This document shows positions 40,606-48,705 of a stretch of 51,089 nucleotides of DNA, one piece after another (position 1 is the stretch's first letter; the number at the start of each line of letters is the position of its first letter). The notes below the pieces were generated by a model. That model was not told the DNA's origin and made no database searches. It saw nothing but the letters and a program-made list of their open reading frames with translations. Both the position numbers and the translations under genes were made by a program. This DNA comes from Clostridia bacterium (GTDB lineage: Bacteria > Bacillota > Clostridia > Christensenellales > Aristaeellaceae): NCBI GenBank assembly GCA_017541205.1, contig JAFXZO010000026.1:1-51089 (forward strand), read 5' to 3'.

Positions 40606-41709
40606 ATGAAAATCGGATGCGTAAAAGAAATCAAGAACAATGAATTCCGCGTTGGCCTGACGCCGGATAACGTGCGGGCATATATCGCGGCGGGCCATCA
40701 CGTCTATATGGAAATGGGCGCGGGCGTCGGCTCCGGCTTTTCCGATACCGAATATGTGAAAGCCGGCGCTTCTCTTATCGATAACGCGGCGGACGTATGG
40801 CATCTGGTGGACATGATGGTGAAGGTTAAGGAGCCTCTGCCTTGCGAATATCCGCTTTTCCATGACGGGCTGATCCTCTATACCTATCTGCATTTGGCGG
40901 CGGATAAACAGCAGATGGACGCGCTGCTTGCCGGCAAGGTGAAGGCCGTCGCGTACGAGACCATCCAGGAAAAGGACGGATCGCTCCCGTGCCTTGCCCC
41001 TATGAGCCAGATCGCCGGCCGCCTTTCCATCCAGGAAGGCGCAAAATACCTGGAAAAGCGCTTTGGCGGCGAAGGCATCCTGCTGGCCGGCGTGCCCGGA
41101 ACGCCGAAAGCGAACGTGGTGATCCTGGGCGGCGGCACGGTGGGCATGAACGCGTGTAAGATCGCCGTCGGCATGGGCGCGAACGTGAGCATTCTGGACG
41201 TGAACTTAAAGCGCCTGGAGGAACTGGACAACCTCTTTGGCGCGCATATTCAGACCCTTGTATCCACCGATTCCAATATCGAGCGGGTGCTCAGGGACGC
41301 GGATTTGGTGATCGGCTCCGTGCTGATCCCCGGCGGCTCCACGCCAAAGCTGTTTAAGCGCAGGTATCTGTCTGAAATGAAGCCCGGCGCCGTGTTTGTG
41401 GACGTGGCCATCGACCAGGGCGGCTGCGGGGAAAGCAGCAGGGTTACCACGCACGATGATCCCGTCTATATCGAAGAAGGCATCGTCCACTATTGCGTTG
41501 GCAATATGCCCGGCGCCGTACCGCGCACCAGCACGATCGCCCTGACGAATGCGACGCTGCGTTACGGCCTCATGATCGCGGAAAACGGCCTGGAGGAAGC
41601 GTGCAGAAAGAGCGCCGTGATCCGCAGCGGCGTCAATTGCTACTGCGGCAAGCTGACCAATAAAAACGTCGCAGCCGCGCATGGATACGAATACGCCGAA
41701 ATAGACTAA
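40606..41709 (+). CDS. ald: Alanine dehydrogenase
   Basis: A 367-residue NAD-dependent enzyme interconverting alanine with pyruvate and ammonia. The N-terminus MKIGCVKEIKNNEFRVGLTP, the catalytic VKVKEPLPCEYPLF and YLHLAAD segments, the NAD loop VVILGGGTVGMNACKIA, and the late YCVGNMPGAVPRTSTIALTNATL all fit Ald rather than transhydrogenase. GAAAGGA precedes the ATG at 40606; a longer upstream TTG frame is not used. Monocistronic with a terminator behind it. In spore formers it serves alanine use and germination chemistry. Confidence 0.96.
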   Translation: MKIGCVKEIKNNEFRVGLTPDNVRAYIAAGHHVYMEMGAGVGSGFSDTEYVKAGASLIDNAADVWHLVDMMVKVKEPLPCEYPLFHDGLILYTYLHLAADKQQMDALLAGKVKAVAYETIQEKDGSLPCLAPMSQIAGRLSIQEGAKYLEKRFGGEGILLAGVPGTPKANVVILGGGTVGMNACKIAVGMGANVSILDVNLKRLEELDNLFGAHIQTLVSTDSNIERVLRDADLVIGSVLIPGGSTPKLFKRRYLSEMKPGAVFVDVAIDQGGCGESSRVTTHDDPVYIEEGIVHYCVGNMPGAVPRTSTIALTNATLRYGLMIAENGLEEACRKSAVIRSGVNCYCGKLTNKNVAAAHGYEYAEID

Positions 41710-41746
41710 GACCGCTCCTGTAAGCCGTTATTCCATGGACGGATAT

Positions 41747-41780
41747 ACGCGCCGCTTCTTTTGAAGCCGGTGCGTTTTTT
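41747..41780 (+). terminator. Terminator after ald
   Basis: ACGC...GCTTC pairs with GAAGC...GCGT around TTTT, with a short internal bulge, followed by six T. Lies 37 bp after the stop codon. Confidence 0.78.
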
Positions 41781-41790
41781 ATATTTAGGG

Positions 41791-41819
41791 TGGTAAAAAT
41801 GAGAAAAGTGTGTTATGAT
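41791..41819 (+). promoter_or_regulatory. Promoter of the GGDEF sensor gene
   Basis: TATGAT at 41814-41819 with TGGTAA at 41791-41796 (17 bp spacer). The -35 is weak. The resulting leader is about 110 nt, longer than most in this window. Confidence 0.5.
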
Positions 41820-41937
41820 ATAAAGGGCAAAATTTGAATGCTGAAGCGGACGGAAAGCGGCCCGCATAAAAGTGGCAGAACCGGAACGAATCATCTAAAG
41901 GAACGCTGCGGAAGCATTTCTAAAGGAGACTGAAGAA

Positions 41938-44088
41938 ATGGCGAGAGAAAAAATAAAAAAATATATCTGTTTCTTTCTGCTGTTATCCTATATTTTATCG
42001 GCGGCTGTTTTCCCCGTACATGCCTTTTGCGAAGAAAGCGTCACCGTGCGCGTGGGCTGGCACGAGGCGCCTTACTATTTCACCGATCAATTGGGCAGAC
42101 GGTTCGGTTATTCCTATGAATACCAGCAGAAAATCGCCGCCTATACGGGATGGAATTATGAGTATGTGGAGGGCAGCTGGGCTGAACTGATGCAGATGCT
42201 GCTGGACGGGGAGATCGACCTCATGGCCAATGTCTCCTATACGAAGGAGCGCGCCCAGAGCATCCTCTACGCCTCCCTTCCCATGGGTACGGAAGCCTAT
42301 TATGTGTTCGTATCGCCGGATAATACGGAGATTTCTTCCGATGATTATGCTTCCCTGAACGGGAAAAAAATAGGCGTCGCTAAAGGCACGATCCAAAGCG
42401 GCTTATTCCGCGAATGGGCGGAAGCGCACAATATCCAGGCGGACCTGACGGAAACGACCGGAACCGAGGAAGAATCGCTGCTTTTGCTCGGCACCCAGTT
42501 GGATGCTTTTATAACAATGGATGTGAACGCGGACCCGAAAAAAGCCGTTCCGGTCTGGAAGATCGGCTCCTCAGATTTTTATTTTGCGCTCAGCGGCAAA
42601 CGCTCCGATCTGCTTCCCCAGCTGAACGCAGCCATGAGCAGGATACAGGATGAAAACATCTATTACAGCCAGCAGCTCAATGAAAAATATCTCAAAAACG
42701 TAGAAACAAACCTGTATCTTTCTTTGGGGGAAAAGGAATGGCTCCAGGATCACGGGACGATCCGGGTCGGATATCAGGATAACTACATGGCGTTTTGCGC
42801 CAAGGACGCGAATACGGGAAAGCTGATTGGCACGCTAAATGATTATTTGGAGTATGCGTCCACAGCCTTTGAAAACGCGCAGCTGACTTTTGAAGCGATC
42901 GCATATCCCACGGCTTCCGCGGCGATCGAAGCGCTGCAAAACGGGGAAATCGACTGCATGTTCCCGGCCAATTTGATCGCGTACGACGCGGAATCGCTTG
43001 GCGTGGTCATGACGCCGACCCTGATGAAGACGGAGATGGACGCCGTCGTTCGCGCATCGGACCAGAAGGAATTCATCCGTAAGGATCAGGTGACCGTTGC
43101 TGTCAACCGGGGCAATACCAATTATGAATTGTTCCTGATGGATCATTTTCCCAGCTGGAAGATCAATTATTATCTGGATACGCACGAAGGGCTGGAAGCG
43201 GTGGCCGCGGGAAAATCAGATTGCGTCATCATCAGCAATTATCGCTACAACAATATCGCCAAACTGTGCAAAAAGCTGAATCTGACCACGGTTTATACCG
43301 GCGTGGATATGGACTATTATTTCGCGGTGCGCAAAGGGGACACCCAGCTCTATTCGATCCTGGCGCGGACGACGGCGGTCGTTCCCGCGAGCACGATCCA
43401 CGCGGCGCTGACGTATTATTCCACCGCGGACGCGAAGACCAGTTTTCTTGACTACTTAAAGGAACACATAATCGCCGTGCTTCTTGGCTTTATTCTGGTG
43501 GTGCTGCTGATCCTGCTGCTGTTGGTCAGAAGCATCCGCGCAGAGAGAAAAGCAACGAAGGAAGAACGCTTGATAAACGATTTGAACAAGCAGGTCTTTA
43601 CCGACGCGCTGACCCATGTAAGGAACAAGGGCAGCTTCGATAAATACATCCAGCAATTGCAGGAACAGATCAATCAGGACGAAAAGCTGGCGGTCGCCAT
43701 CGGGGTGTTCGACTGCGATAGCTTAAAGACGATTAACGATAAGCACGGCCATGACAAAGGCAACGAATACCTGAAAAATTCCTGCAAGGTGATTTGCACC
43801 GTATTCCAGCACAGCCCTGTATTCCGCATCGGCGGAGATGAATTTTCGGTCGTGCTTATGGGCCGGGATTTTGAAAATCGGGACGCCCTCATGCGCCAGT
43901 TTCAGGAGGAGCAGAGAGAGATCAGCGCGAAGGTGGAGAATGAATGGGAGATAGTAAGCATTGCTTCGGGCGTCGCGGTGTATGACCCGAAGATCGACCA
44001 ATCCATTCAGGATCTGTTCCGCCGTGCCGATCAGCTGATGTACGAAAACAAGCATTTTCGGAAAGAAAACCGGAATAACGTGCGCTAA
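41938..44088 (+). CDS. Membrane diguanylate cyclase with two extracytoplasmic solute-binding domains
   Basis: A 716-residue one-pass signalling protein. A signal/anchor helix at 10-30 leads into two SBP_bac_3-type domains in tandem (about 35-250, starting VTVRVGWHEAPYYFTD, and about 270-490, starting GTIRVGYQDNYMAFC). One membrane helix lies at about 511-533, a short linker follows, and then the cyclase domain. The active site is GGDEF at 632-636 (RIGGDEFSVVL), so activity is likely. The RxxD inhibitory site expected five residues before it is absent (FQHS in its place). It would turn binding of an amino acid or similar solute into cyclic di-GMP. The ligand is unknown. Confidence 0.9.
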   Translation: MAREKIKKYICFFLLLSYILSAAVFPVHAFCEESVTVRVGWHEAPYYFTDQLGRRFGYSYEYQQKIAAYTGWNYEYVEGSWAELMQMLLDGEIDLMANVSYTKERAQSILYASLPMGTEAYYVFVSPDNTEISSDDYASLNGKKIGVAKGTIQSGLFREWAEAHNIQADLTETTGTEEESLLLLGTQLDAFITMDVNADPKKAVPVWKIGSSDFYFALSGKRSDLLPQLNAAMSRIQDENIYYSQQLNEKYLKNVETNLYLSLGEKEWLQDHGTIRVGYQDNYMAFCAKDANTGKLIGTLNDYLEYASTAFENAQLTFEAIAYPTASAAIEALQNGEIDCMFPANLIAYDAESLGVVMTPTLMKTEMDAVVRASDQKEFIRKDQVTVAVNRGNTNYELFLMDHFPSWKINYYLDTHEGLEAVAAGKSDCVIISNYRYNNIAKLCKKLNLTTVYTGVDMDYYFAVRKGDTQLYSILARTTAVVPASTIHAALTYYSTADAKTSFLDYLKEHIIAVLLGFILVVLLILLLLVRSIRAERKATKEERLINDLNKQVFTDALTHVRNKGSFDKYIQQLQEQINQDEKLAVAIGVFDCDSLKTINDKHGHDKGNEYLKNSCKVICTVFQHSPVFRIGGDEFSVVLMGRDFENRDALMRQFQEEQREISAKVENEWEIVSIASGVAVYDPKIDQSIQDLFRRADQLMYENKHFRKENRNNVR

Positions 44089-44120
44089 ATCGTGAAATCT
44101 CATGTGCAGGACAATAGAAT

Positions 44121-44912
44121 ATGAAGATCATAGAGTATTTTGCCAGTGAGGATCAGGCGCGCTGGCTGGAGCAGATCAAACGCTCCGACTGGAGCGCCGG
44201 GCAGTTTTTGTATGGTTTGCTCCGGGACGGAAGGATGAAGGAATTGTGCGGGGAAAGCACCAAAGTGCTTCTGCTGACAGAAGATGAAAAGCTGCTTTCA
44301 TTCTGTACCTATGCCCGGCAGGACGATATCCGGGAGCCGTCGCTGACCCCGTGGATCGGGTTTGCCTATACCTTCCCGGAGTTTCGGGGCAAGCGGCGCA
44401 TAGGAAAACTGCTGGAGCGGGCGTATGCGCTGGCAAAGGCCGATGGATATGCGCATACCTATATTTCCACGGGAGAAACAGGCCTGTATGAGAAATACGG
44501 CTATACCTTCTATAAAACGATGAAGGACATGCACGGAAAAGACAGCCGCGTGTACCGCAATGAGATCGTAACCGTAGATTACAGCCAGGTGCTTGGCATG
44601 CGGGTCAACGGAACGATCGACCGTCCGCTCGGCTCCTCGCATCCCAGGCATCCGGAAATGGTCTATCCGATCAATTACGGATATGTGGATGGCATCTATG
44701 CGGGGGACGGCGCGGAACAGGATGTGTATGTTTTCGGAGTCCGGGAGCCGATCCGATCATTTGCCGGGAAAGTGGTCGCCGTCCTGCACAGGCTGAACGA
44801 CTGCGAGGACAAATGGATCGTCAGTATGGACGGAAGCGTGCCCGATCGGGATGAAATCATGCAAGCGATAGAATTTCAGGAACAGTATTTTATGGGCGAG
44901 CTATATCTATAA
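44121..44912 (+). CDS. GNAT acetyltransferase fused to an inorganic-pyrophosphatase-like domain
   Basis: A 263-residue two-domain protein. Residues 1-145 are a GNAT fold with TYARQDDI, IGFAYTFPEFRGKRRIGKLLERAYALAK (acetyl-CoA loop) and STGETGLYEKYGYTFYK. Residues 160-263 resemble a compact family I inorganic pyrophosphatase-like protein: VNGTIDRPLGSSHP, VYPINYGYVDGIYAGDGAEQDVYVFGV and VAVLHRLNDCEDKWIV, followed by EIMQAIEFQEQYF. Asp201 and the ED230 pair align with metal-binding acids of the family. Such stand-alone domains are known in Clostridia; the fusion is what stands out. AGGA precedes the ATG. It lies 32 bp after the cyclase gene. Confidence 0.8.
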   Translation: MKIIEYFASEDQARWLEQIKRSDWSAGQFLYGLLRDGRMKELCGESTKVLLLTEDEKLLSFCTYARQDDIREPSLTPWIGFAYTFPEFRGKRRIGKLLERAYALAKADGYAHTYISTGETGLYEKYGYTFYKTMKDMHGKDSRVYRNEIVTVDYSQVLGMRVNGTIDRPLGSSHPRHPEMVYPINYGYVDGIYAGDGAEQDVYVFGVREPIRSFAGKVVAVLHRLNDCEDKWIVSMDGSVPDRDEIMQAIEFQEQYFMGELYL

Positions 44913-44917
44913 AAAAA

Positions 44918-44934
44918 CTGCCGTTTGTCGGCAG
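44918..44934. terminator. Short hairpin after the GNAT fusion gene
   Basis: CTGCCG and CGGCAG pair around TTTGT. No T-run follows on the plus strand (an A-run precedes it), so termination is doubtful and readthrough into the next gene is likely. Confidence 0.35.
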
Positions 44935-44971
44935 CGAGCCATTTACAGACATAAAAAAGGAATAGAGAAAA

Positions 44972-45529
44972 ATGCTAAAAACAAACAGACTGATCCTTCG
45001 GCCTTGGGAAGACGGCGATGCGGAAAGCTTATACGCATACGCCAAAGACCCGGACGTTGGCCCCATCGCGGGCTGGCCTGCGCATCAGAGCATTGAAGAA
45101 AGCCGGAATGTGATAAAGAACGTTTTTACCGGCAGGGAAGCGTACGCCATATGCCTGAAGGCGGACGGCAAAGCCATCGGCGCGATTGAACTGAAGCTGA
45201 ATGGACATACGGATATGACCGAGCGGGATGATGAATGCGAATTGGGCTACTGGCTCGGGAAGCCTTTCTGGGGTCAGGGCATCATGCCGGAGGCCGTCAG
45301 GGAAATGCTGCGCCATGCCTTTGAAGATATCGGCATGACGACCGTTTGGGTCGGCTATTATGAAGGGAATAACAAATCAAAGCGTGTCCAGGAAAAGACA
45401 GGCTTTCGTTTTCAGTGGAAATCGGAAGAAGTCGATGTCCCTTTGATGCATGAGCAGCGGACAGGGTATGTGAGCTCCATTACGAAAGAACAATGGATGC
45501 AGGACGCTTCAGGCATAAATGAAGCTTAA
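44972..45529 (+). CDS. GNAT N-acetyltransferase, RimJ/RimL-like
   Basis: A 185-residue GNAT protein with the RimL-type start LKTNRLILRPWEDGDAESLYAYAKD, DECELGYWLGKPFWGQGIMPEAVREML (acetyl-CoA loop), and the ending VGYYEGNNKSKRVQEKTGFRF. Members acetylate ribosomal protein N-termini or other amines; the substrate is not predictable. AAGGAA lies upstream of the ATG. It is the last gene of this group before the convergent pullulanase. Confidence 0.88.
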   Translation: MLKTNRLILRPWEDGDAESLYAYAKDPDVGPIAGWPAHQSIEESRNVIKNVFTGREAYAICLKADGKAIGAIELKLNGHTDMTERDDECELGYWLGKPFWGQGIMPEAVREMLRHAFEDIGMTTVWVGYYEGNNKSKRVQEKTGFRFQWKSEEVDVPLMHEQRTGYVSSITKEQWMQDASGINEA

Positions 45530-45538
45530 ACAGAAAAA

Positions 45539-45634
45539 ATCGGAATTGACAGGCTTGTTCTCTGGCCGTTTCGGGAATCGGATCATAACGCCGTCGATCG
45601 CGTGATCGGCAGCGCAGGGAAACGAGCGAGGTAA
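45539..45634 (+). pseudogene. Probable remnant of a GNAT acetyltransferase N-terminus
   Basis: Read from 45539, the sequence gives IGIDRLVLWPFRESDHNAVD and a few more residues before a stop at 45632. It resembles the first strand-helix of RimL-type GNATs (TDRLVLRPFRESD pattern). There is no start codon or ribosome binding site, and the similarity ends within about 25 codons. It lies just after an intact GNAT and may be a decayed duplicate. The rest of the 45635-45718 gap shows nothing I recognise. Confidence 0.4.
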
Positions 45635-45718
45635 GGTTGTTCAGACCCGACGTCCGCGCGTTCCGCTATCTTACGATCAAGCATTCATGTACGATAGAAA
45701 CTGCCCGCGAAAAGCGTA

Positions 45719-48340
45719 TTATTCCGCTCGCACGGCCAAGGTGACGCTGCACGGCTCCACAGAGAGGGGGCCGTTTTCAATTTCGGCGTCGGGGCACACC
45801 TGATCGCCCCGGACCAGCGCGCGGCTGGCGGTCCAGCCCGCCGGCAGGTCCACGGAAAGGGCATTGGCGGTGGGATTGATCACGGCATAGCCCACCGTGC
45901 CATTTTCATCAGCCCAGGTGACGGCAATCACGCTGTTATCCAGCAGCTCGGCCGTCGGCGCGATGGTGGTGAGGAAAGCGCAGGGGGCGTCGGGATCGGT
46001 GAAACGCATCCGGCGCAGGCCGATCAGGCCCCGGTAGTATTCCATCATACGATAGGCATCGCTGTCCGGGGCGAGGGCATCCCAGTCCAAATTGTTCACT
46101 TCATCGGAGGACATATAGCTGTTGCTGTCGCCGTTCTTGGTACGCAGCATTTCTTCCCCGGCCAGGAAGAAGGGGATGCCCCGGCTGAGCAATACGGAGG
46201 CGGCGCACAGCCGATACATAGCCAGCCGTTCTTCATCGGACGCGTCTGGATTGGAAAAGAGCAATTTATCCCACAGGGTATTGTTATCGTGGGAGGAGGT
46301 ATAGTTCACCACCATGGCGTCATTGACGTACCAGTTCACGGCGGCCATTTTCACGCCGCCCTGGAGGCCGAAAATCACCTTGTTGGCGTTCGATTTGTTG
46401 GCTTTTCCGTTCGCATAGCCCTGATCCTTTGCATCAAACACGCTGCCCTTCAAGCCGTCCCGGATGGCGTCGTTGAACACGGCCACCGCGCCAATCGCGT
46501 CCCCGGTGGGCTTCACCTTGCGGATGTTCTTCTGGTCGGCTTTGAAGTTGTCCATCAGGGCGGAGGTGCCGCCCGTCCAGCCTTCGCCGTAGATCAGCGC
46601 CTTGGGGTTGATTTCGTGCAGCGCCTGCTCGATGGCCTGCATGGTCGTTACATCGTGAAGCGCCATCAGGTCGAACCTAAAGCCGTCCACCTGGTATTCC
46701 TTTGCCCAGTAGGTCACGCTGTCCACCATATATTTGCGGAACATCACGCGGTTGGAGGCGGTTTCGTTGCCGCAGCCGCTGCCGTTGGACGCGGTGCCGT
46801 CGTTGTTGAAGCGGTAGTAATAATAGGGCACGATGCGGTTCAGCCAGGAATCCAGGGCGTAGGTGTGGTTGTACACCACGTCCATGACCACGCCCAGGCC
46901 GTTTTCATGCAGGCTTTGCACCATGCGCTTGAATTCGTTCACGCGCACCTCGCCGTGATAGGGATCGGTGGAATAGCTGCCCTCCGGCGCGTTGTAATTC
47001 TTGGGATCGTAGCCCCAATTGAACTGCGGCGCGGAGCTTCCTTCGTCCACGGTGGCGTAATCGTACACAGGCTGCAGATGCACGTGGGTGACGCCCAGCT
47101 GTTTCAGATAATCCACGCCGGCGGGCACGCCGCTCAAATTGGTCAGCCCCGTTTCCGTAAAGGCCAGGTATTTTCCGGGATACTGGGAAGAAGTTAGGGT
47201 ATTGGAAAAGTCCCGCACGTGCACTTCCCAGATCACTGCGTCGGCATAAGTGTCGATCCCGCCGAAATACGCGCCGTCCCGGAAGCCTTCCGGATCGGTG
47301 GAGGGCAGGTCGATCACCATGCCCCGGTTGCCGTTCACGCCCACGGCCCGGGCGTAGGGGTCTACCGCCTCCTGAACGCCCACGGCGGTGGCGACCGTAT
47401 AGGTGTAATACGTGCCATGACCGCAGGCAGCCGTGGCCGTCCAAACGCCTTTTTCAGCTTTTTCCATGTCCAGCGTTTCGTAAGCTTCTCCCTCGCTGCC
47501 GTCGGCGAACAGGTTCAGGCGCACCCAGGCGGCGGTGGGGGCCCATACCTTGAACACCGTTTCGCCGTCCCGGATCACCGCGCCCAAATCGTCCCCATCA
47601 TAGGTATAATCCTCTATGAAGGCGGCGCTGTCAAAGATGCCCGTGGGCACGGCGGCGATCTCCCCATATCCGTCGATTTCCACGGTGTAGGCTTTGGACA
47701 CGTCCATTTCGCCCTCCACCGTGATGACGCCTGTGACGACGTTATTGTTCCGGCTGGAAAGCTTCAAGATGGTCAGCTCCCTGCCTTCCTCCCGCACGTG
47801 CACCTGGTCCAGATCCAGCCTGCAGGCCGGGCTGATATGATACTTGATCTCGGTGGACGATATGATGCCCGCCATGGTGAAGGTGCGGATAGCATTCAGG
47901 GTTTTTCCGCCGTCCGGGCTGGTATACTGCATGCTGTCGCCGGGCTGCAGGTAGATCTTCGTATCCGCCCCGGTCATCACCGCAAAGCGGTCCTCCTCCA
48001 CATCCTTGGTGGCGTTGCCCCAGGATTTGGCTCCCGGATCGGAGCAGTTCTTCCGGACGATAAAGCCCACCTCATTCACCTCTTCCGGTACGTTCACCAT
48101 GCATTTTACACCGTAATCGCAGGGGTAAAACAGCGTGCCGCTGCCGTCCTTGCCTGGAAACCATATCCATACGTCGCATTTGCTGTAATCCGCATCGGGA
48201 TCAACCCAGTACAGCGTCAGCTGGCGGCATCCCGGCTCCTTTTCCAGGAAGTATTCGCCCTCCTCCGCCCATGCGCCCGCAAGCGCGGAAACTGCAAGCA
48301 GGAACGCCAACAGCATCGATAAGCTCCGACGAACGTTCAT
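45719..48340 (-). CDS. pulA: Secreted type I pullulanase
   Basis: A 873-residue debranching enzyme cleaving alpha-1,6 links in pullulan and starch. Signal peptide 1-26. A CBM41-like domain lies at about 35-140 (LTLYWVDPDADYSKCDVWIW), then the N-terminal CBM48-like part (AVIRDGETVFKVWAPTAAWVRLN), then the GH13 barrel. Type I pullulanase motif NWGYDP is at 441-446, catalytic Asp557 in GFRFDLM, and Glu586 in YGEGWTGG; SSHDNNTLWD carries the third acid. No S-layer or sortase anchor is visible at the C-terminus. The start at 48340 is preferred for signal peptide form. Driven by a strong promoter. Confidence 0.93.
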   Translation of the reverse strand: MNVRRSLSMLLAFLLAVSALAGAWAEEGEYFLEKEPGCRQLTLYWVDPDADYSKCDVWIWFPGKDGSGTLFYPCDYGVKCMVNVPEEVNEVGFIVRKNCSDPGAKSWGNATKDVEEDRFAVMTGADTKIYLQPGDSMQYTSPDGGKTLNAIRTFTMAGIISSTEIKYHISPACRLDLDQVHVREEGRELTILKLSSRNNNVVTGVITVEGEMDVSKAYTVEIDGYGEIAAVPTGIFDSAAFIEDYTYDGDDLGAVIRDGETVFKVWAPTAAWVRLNLFADGSEGEAYETLDMEKAEKGVWTATAACGHGTYYTYTVATAVGVQEAVDPYARAVGVNGNRGMVIDLPSTDPEGFRDGAYFGGIDTYADAVIWEVHVRDFSNTLTSSQYPGKYLAFTETGLTNLSGVPAGVDYLKQLGVTHVHLQPVYDYATVDEGSSAPQFNWGYDPKNYNAPEGSYSTDPYHGEVRVNEFKRMVQSLHENGLGVVMDVVYNHTYALDSWLNRIVPYYYYRFNNDGTASNGSGCGNETASNRVMFRKYMVDSVTYWAKEYQVDGFRFDLMALHDVTTMQAIEQALHEINPKALIYGEGWTGGTSALMDNFKADQKNIRKVKPTGDAIGAVAVFNDAIRDGLKGSVFDAKDQGYANGKANKSNANKVIFGLQGGVKMAAVNWYVNDAMVVNYTSSHDNNTLWDKLLFSNPDASDEERLAMYRLCAASVLLSRGIPFFLAGEEMLRTKNGDSNSYMSSDEVNNLDWDALAPDSDAYRMMEYYRGLIGLRRMRFTDPDAPCAFLTTIAPTAELLDNSVIAVTWADENGTVGYAVINPTANALSVDLPAGWTASRALVRGDQVCPDAEIENGPLSVEPCSVTLAVRAE

Positions 48341-48363
48341 TTGTTCCGCCCCTTTCATTTTTT

Positions 48364-48382
48364 CTTTTCAAACGTTTCCACC
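48364..48382. promoter_or_regulatory. Possible LacI-family or cre operator in the pullulanase leader
   Basis: AAACGTTT (48370-48377) is an 8-bp palindrome with a central CG, as in LacI/GalR-family and CcpA operators; on the minus strand it reads TGGAAACGTTTGAAAA, close to but not matching cre. It lies downstream of the promoter, where a roadblock repressor could act. Confidence 0.35.
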
Positions 48383-48459
48383 AGAACGCGCCCACGTTTC
48401 CCATTCCCGGCGGAAAGGGACGCGGAGCCGCTTCAGATGGACTTTTTCTTCCGCTTCCC

Positions 48460-48488
48460 ATTATAAAGAAAGCGCCGCGCTGTGTCAA
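48460..48488 (-). promoter_or_regulatory. Strong promoter of the pullulanase gene
   Basis: On the minus strand, perfect TTGACA (plus 48483-48488) and perfect TATAAT (48460-48465), spacer 17 bp. Leader length is about 113 nt. Confidence 0.82.
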
Positions 48489-48572
48489 GAAAGAACGAAA
48501 GGAAAAGGGGAGAGAACGATTGAAGCTGCGCTTTTCACGAAGATGTTTCATGACAATAATCCCTGCTTTCGG

Positions 48573-48601
48573 TTGCGTGTTAGGTAAAACCATGTTAAAA
48601 T
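48573..48601 (+). promoter_or_regulatory. Promoter of cstA
   Basis: TTGCGT at 48573-48578 and TAAAAT at 48596-48601 with a 17 bp spacer; leader about 97 nt. Confidence 0.6.
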
Positions 48602-48705
48602 TCAGTATGACGTCAGGATTTCAAGCATGATGAATGGCCGCTTAGACAAAGGAAATGCGAAAAATTCTACAGTAAGGGAGAATCGGTAAACAGAGGGGTG
48701 ATTCT

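Larger units (their letters stand above)
48341..48705. other. Divergent intergenic region between pullulanase and cstA
   Basis: A 365-bp region without a credible gene. It holds the pullulanase promoter, a central-CG palindrome near its leader, the cstA promoter and both leaders. No conserved RNA fold was recognised. Confidence 0.6.

Noticed and set aside
44918-44934. Hairpin after the GNAT fusion as a strong terminator
   Set aside because: There is no T-run on the coding strand, and the next GNAT gene follows closely without its own clear promoter.
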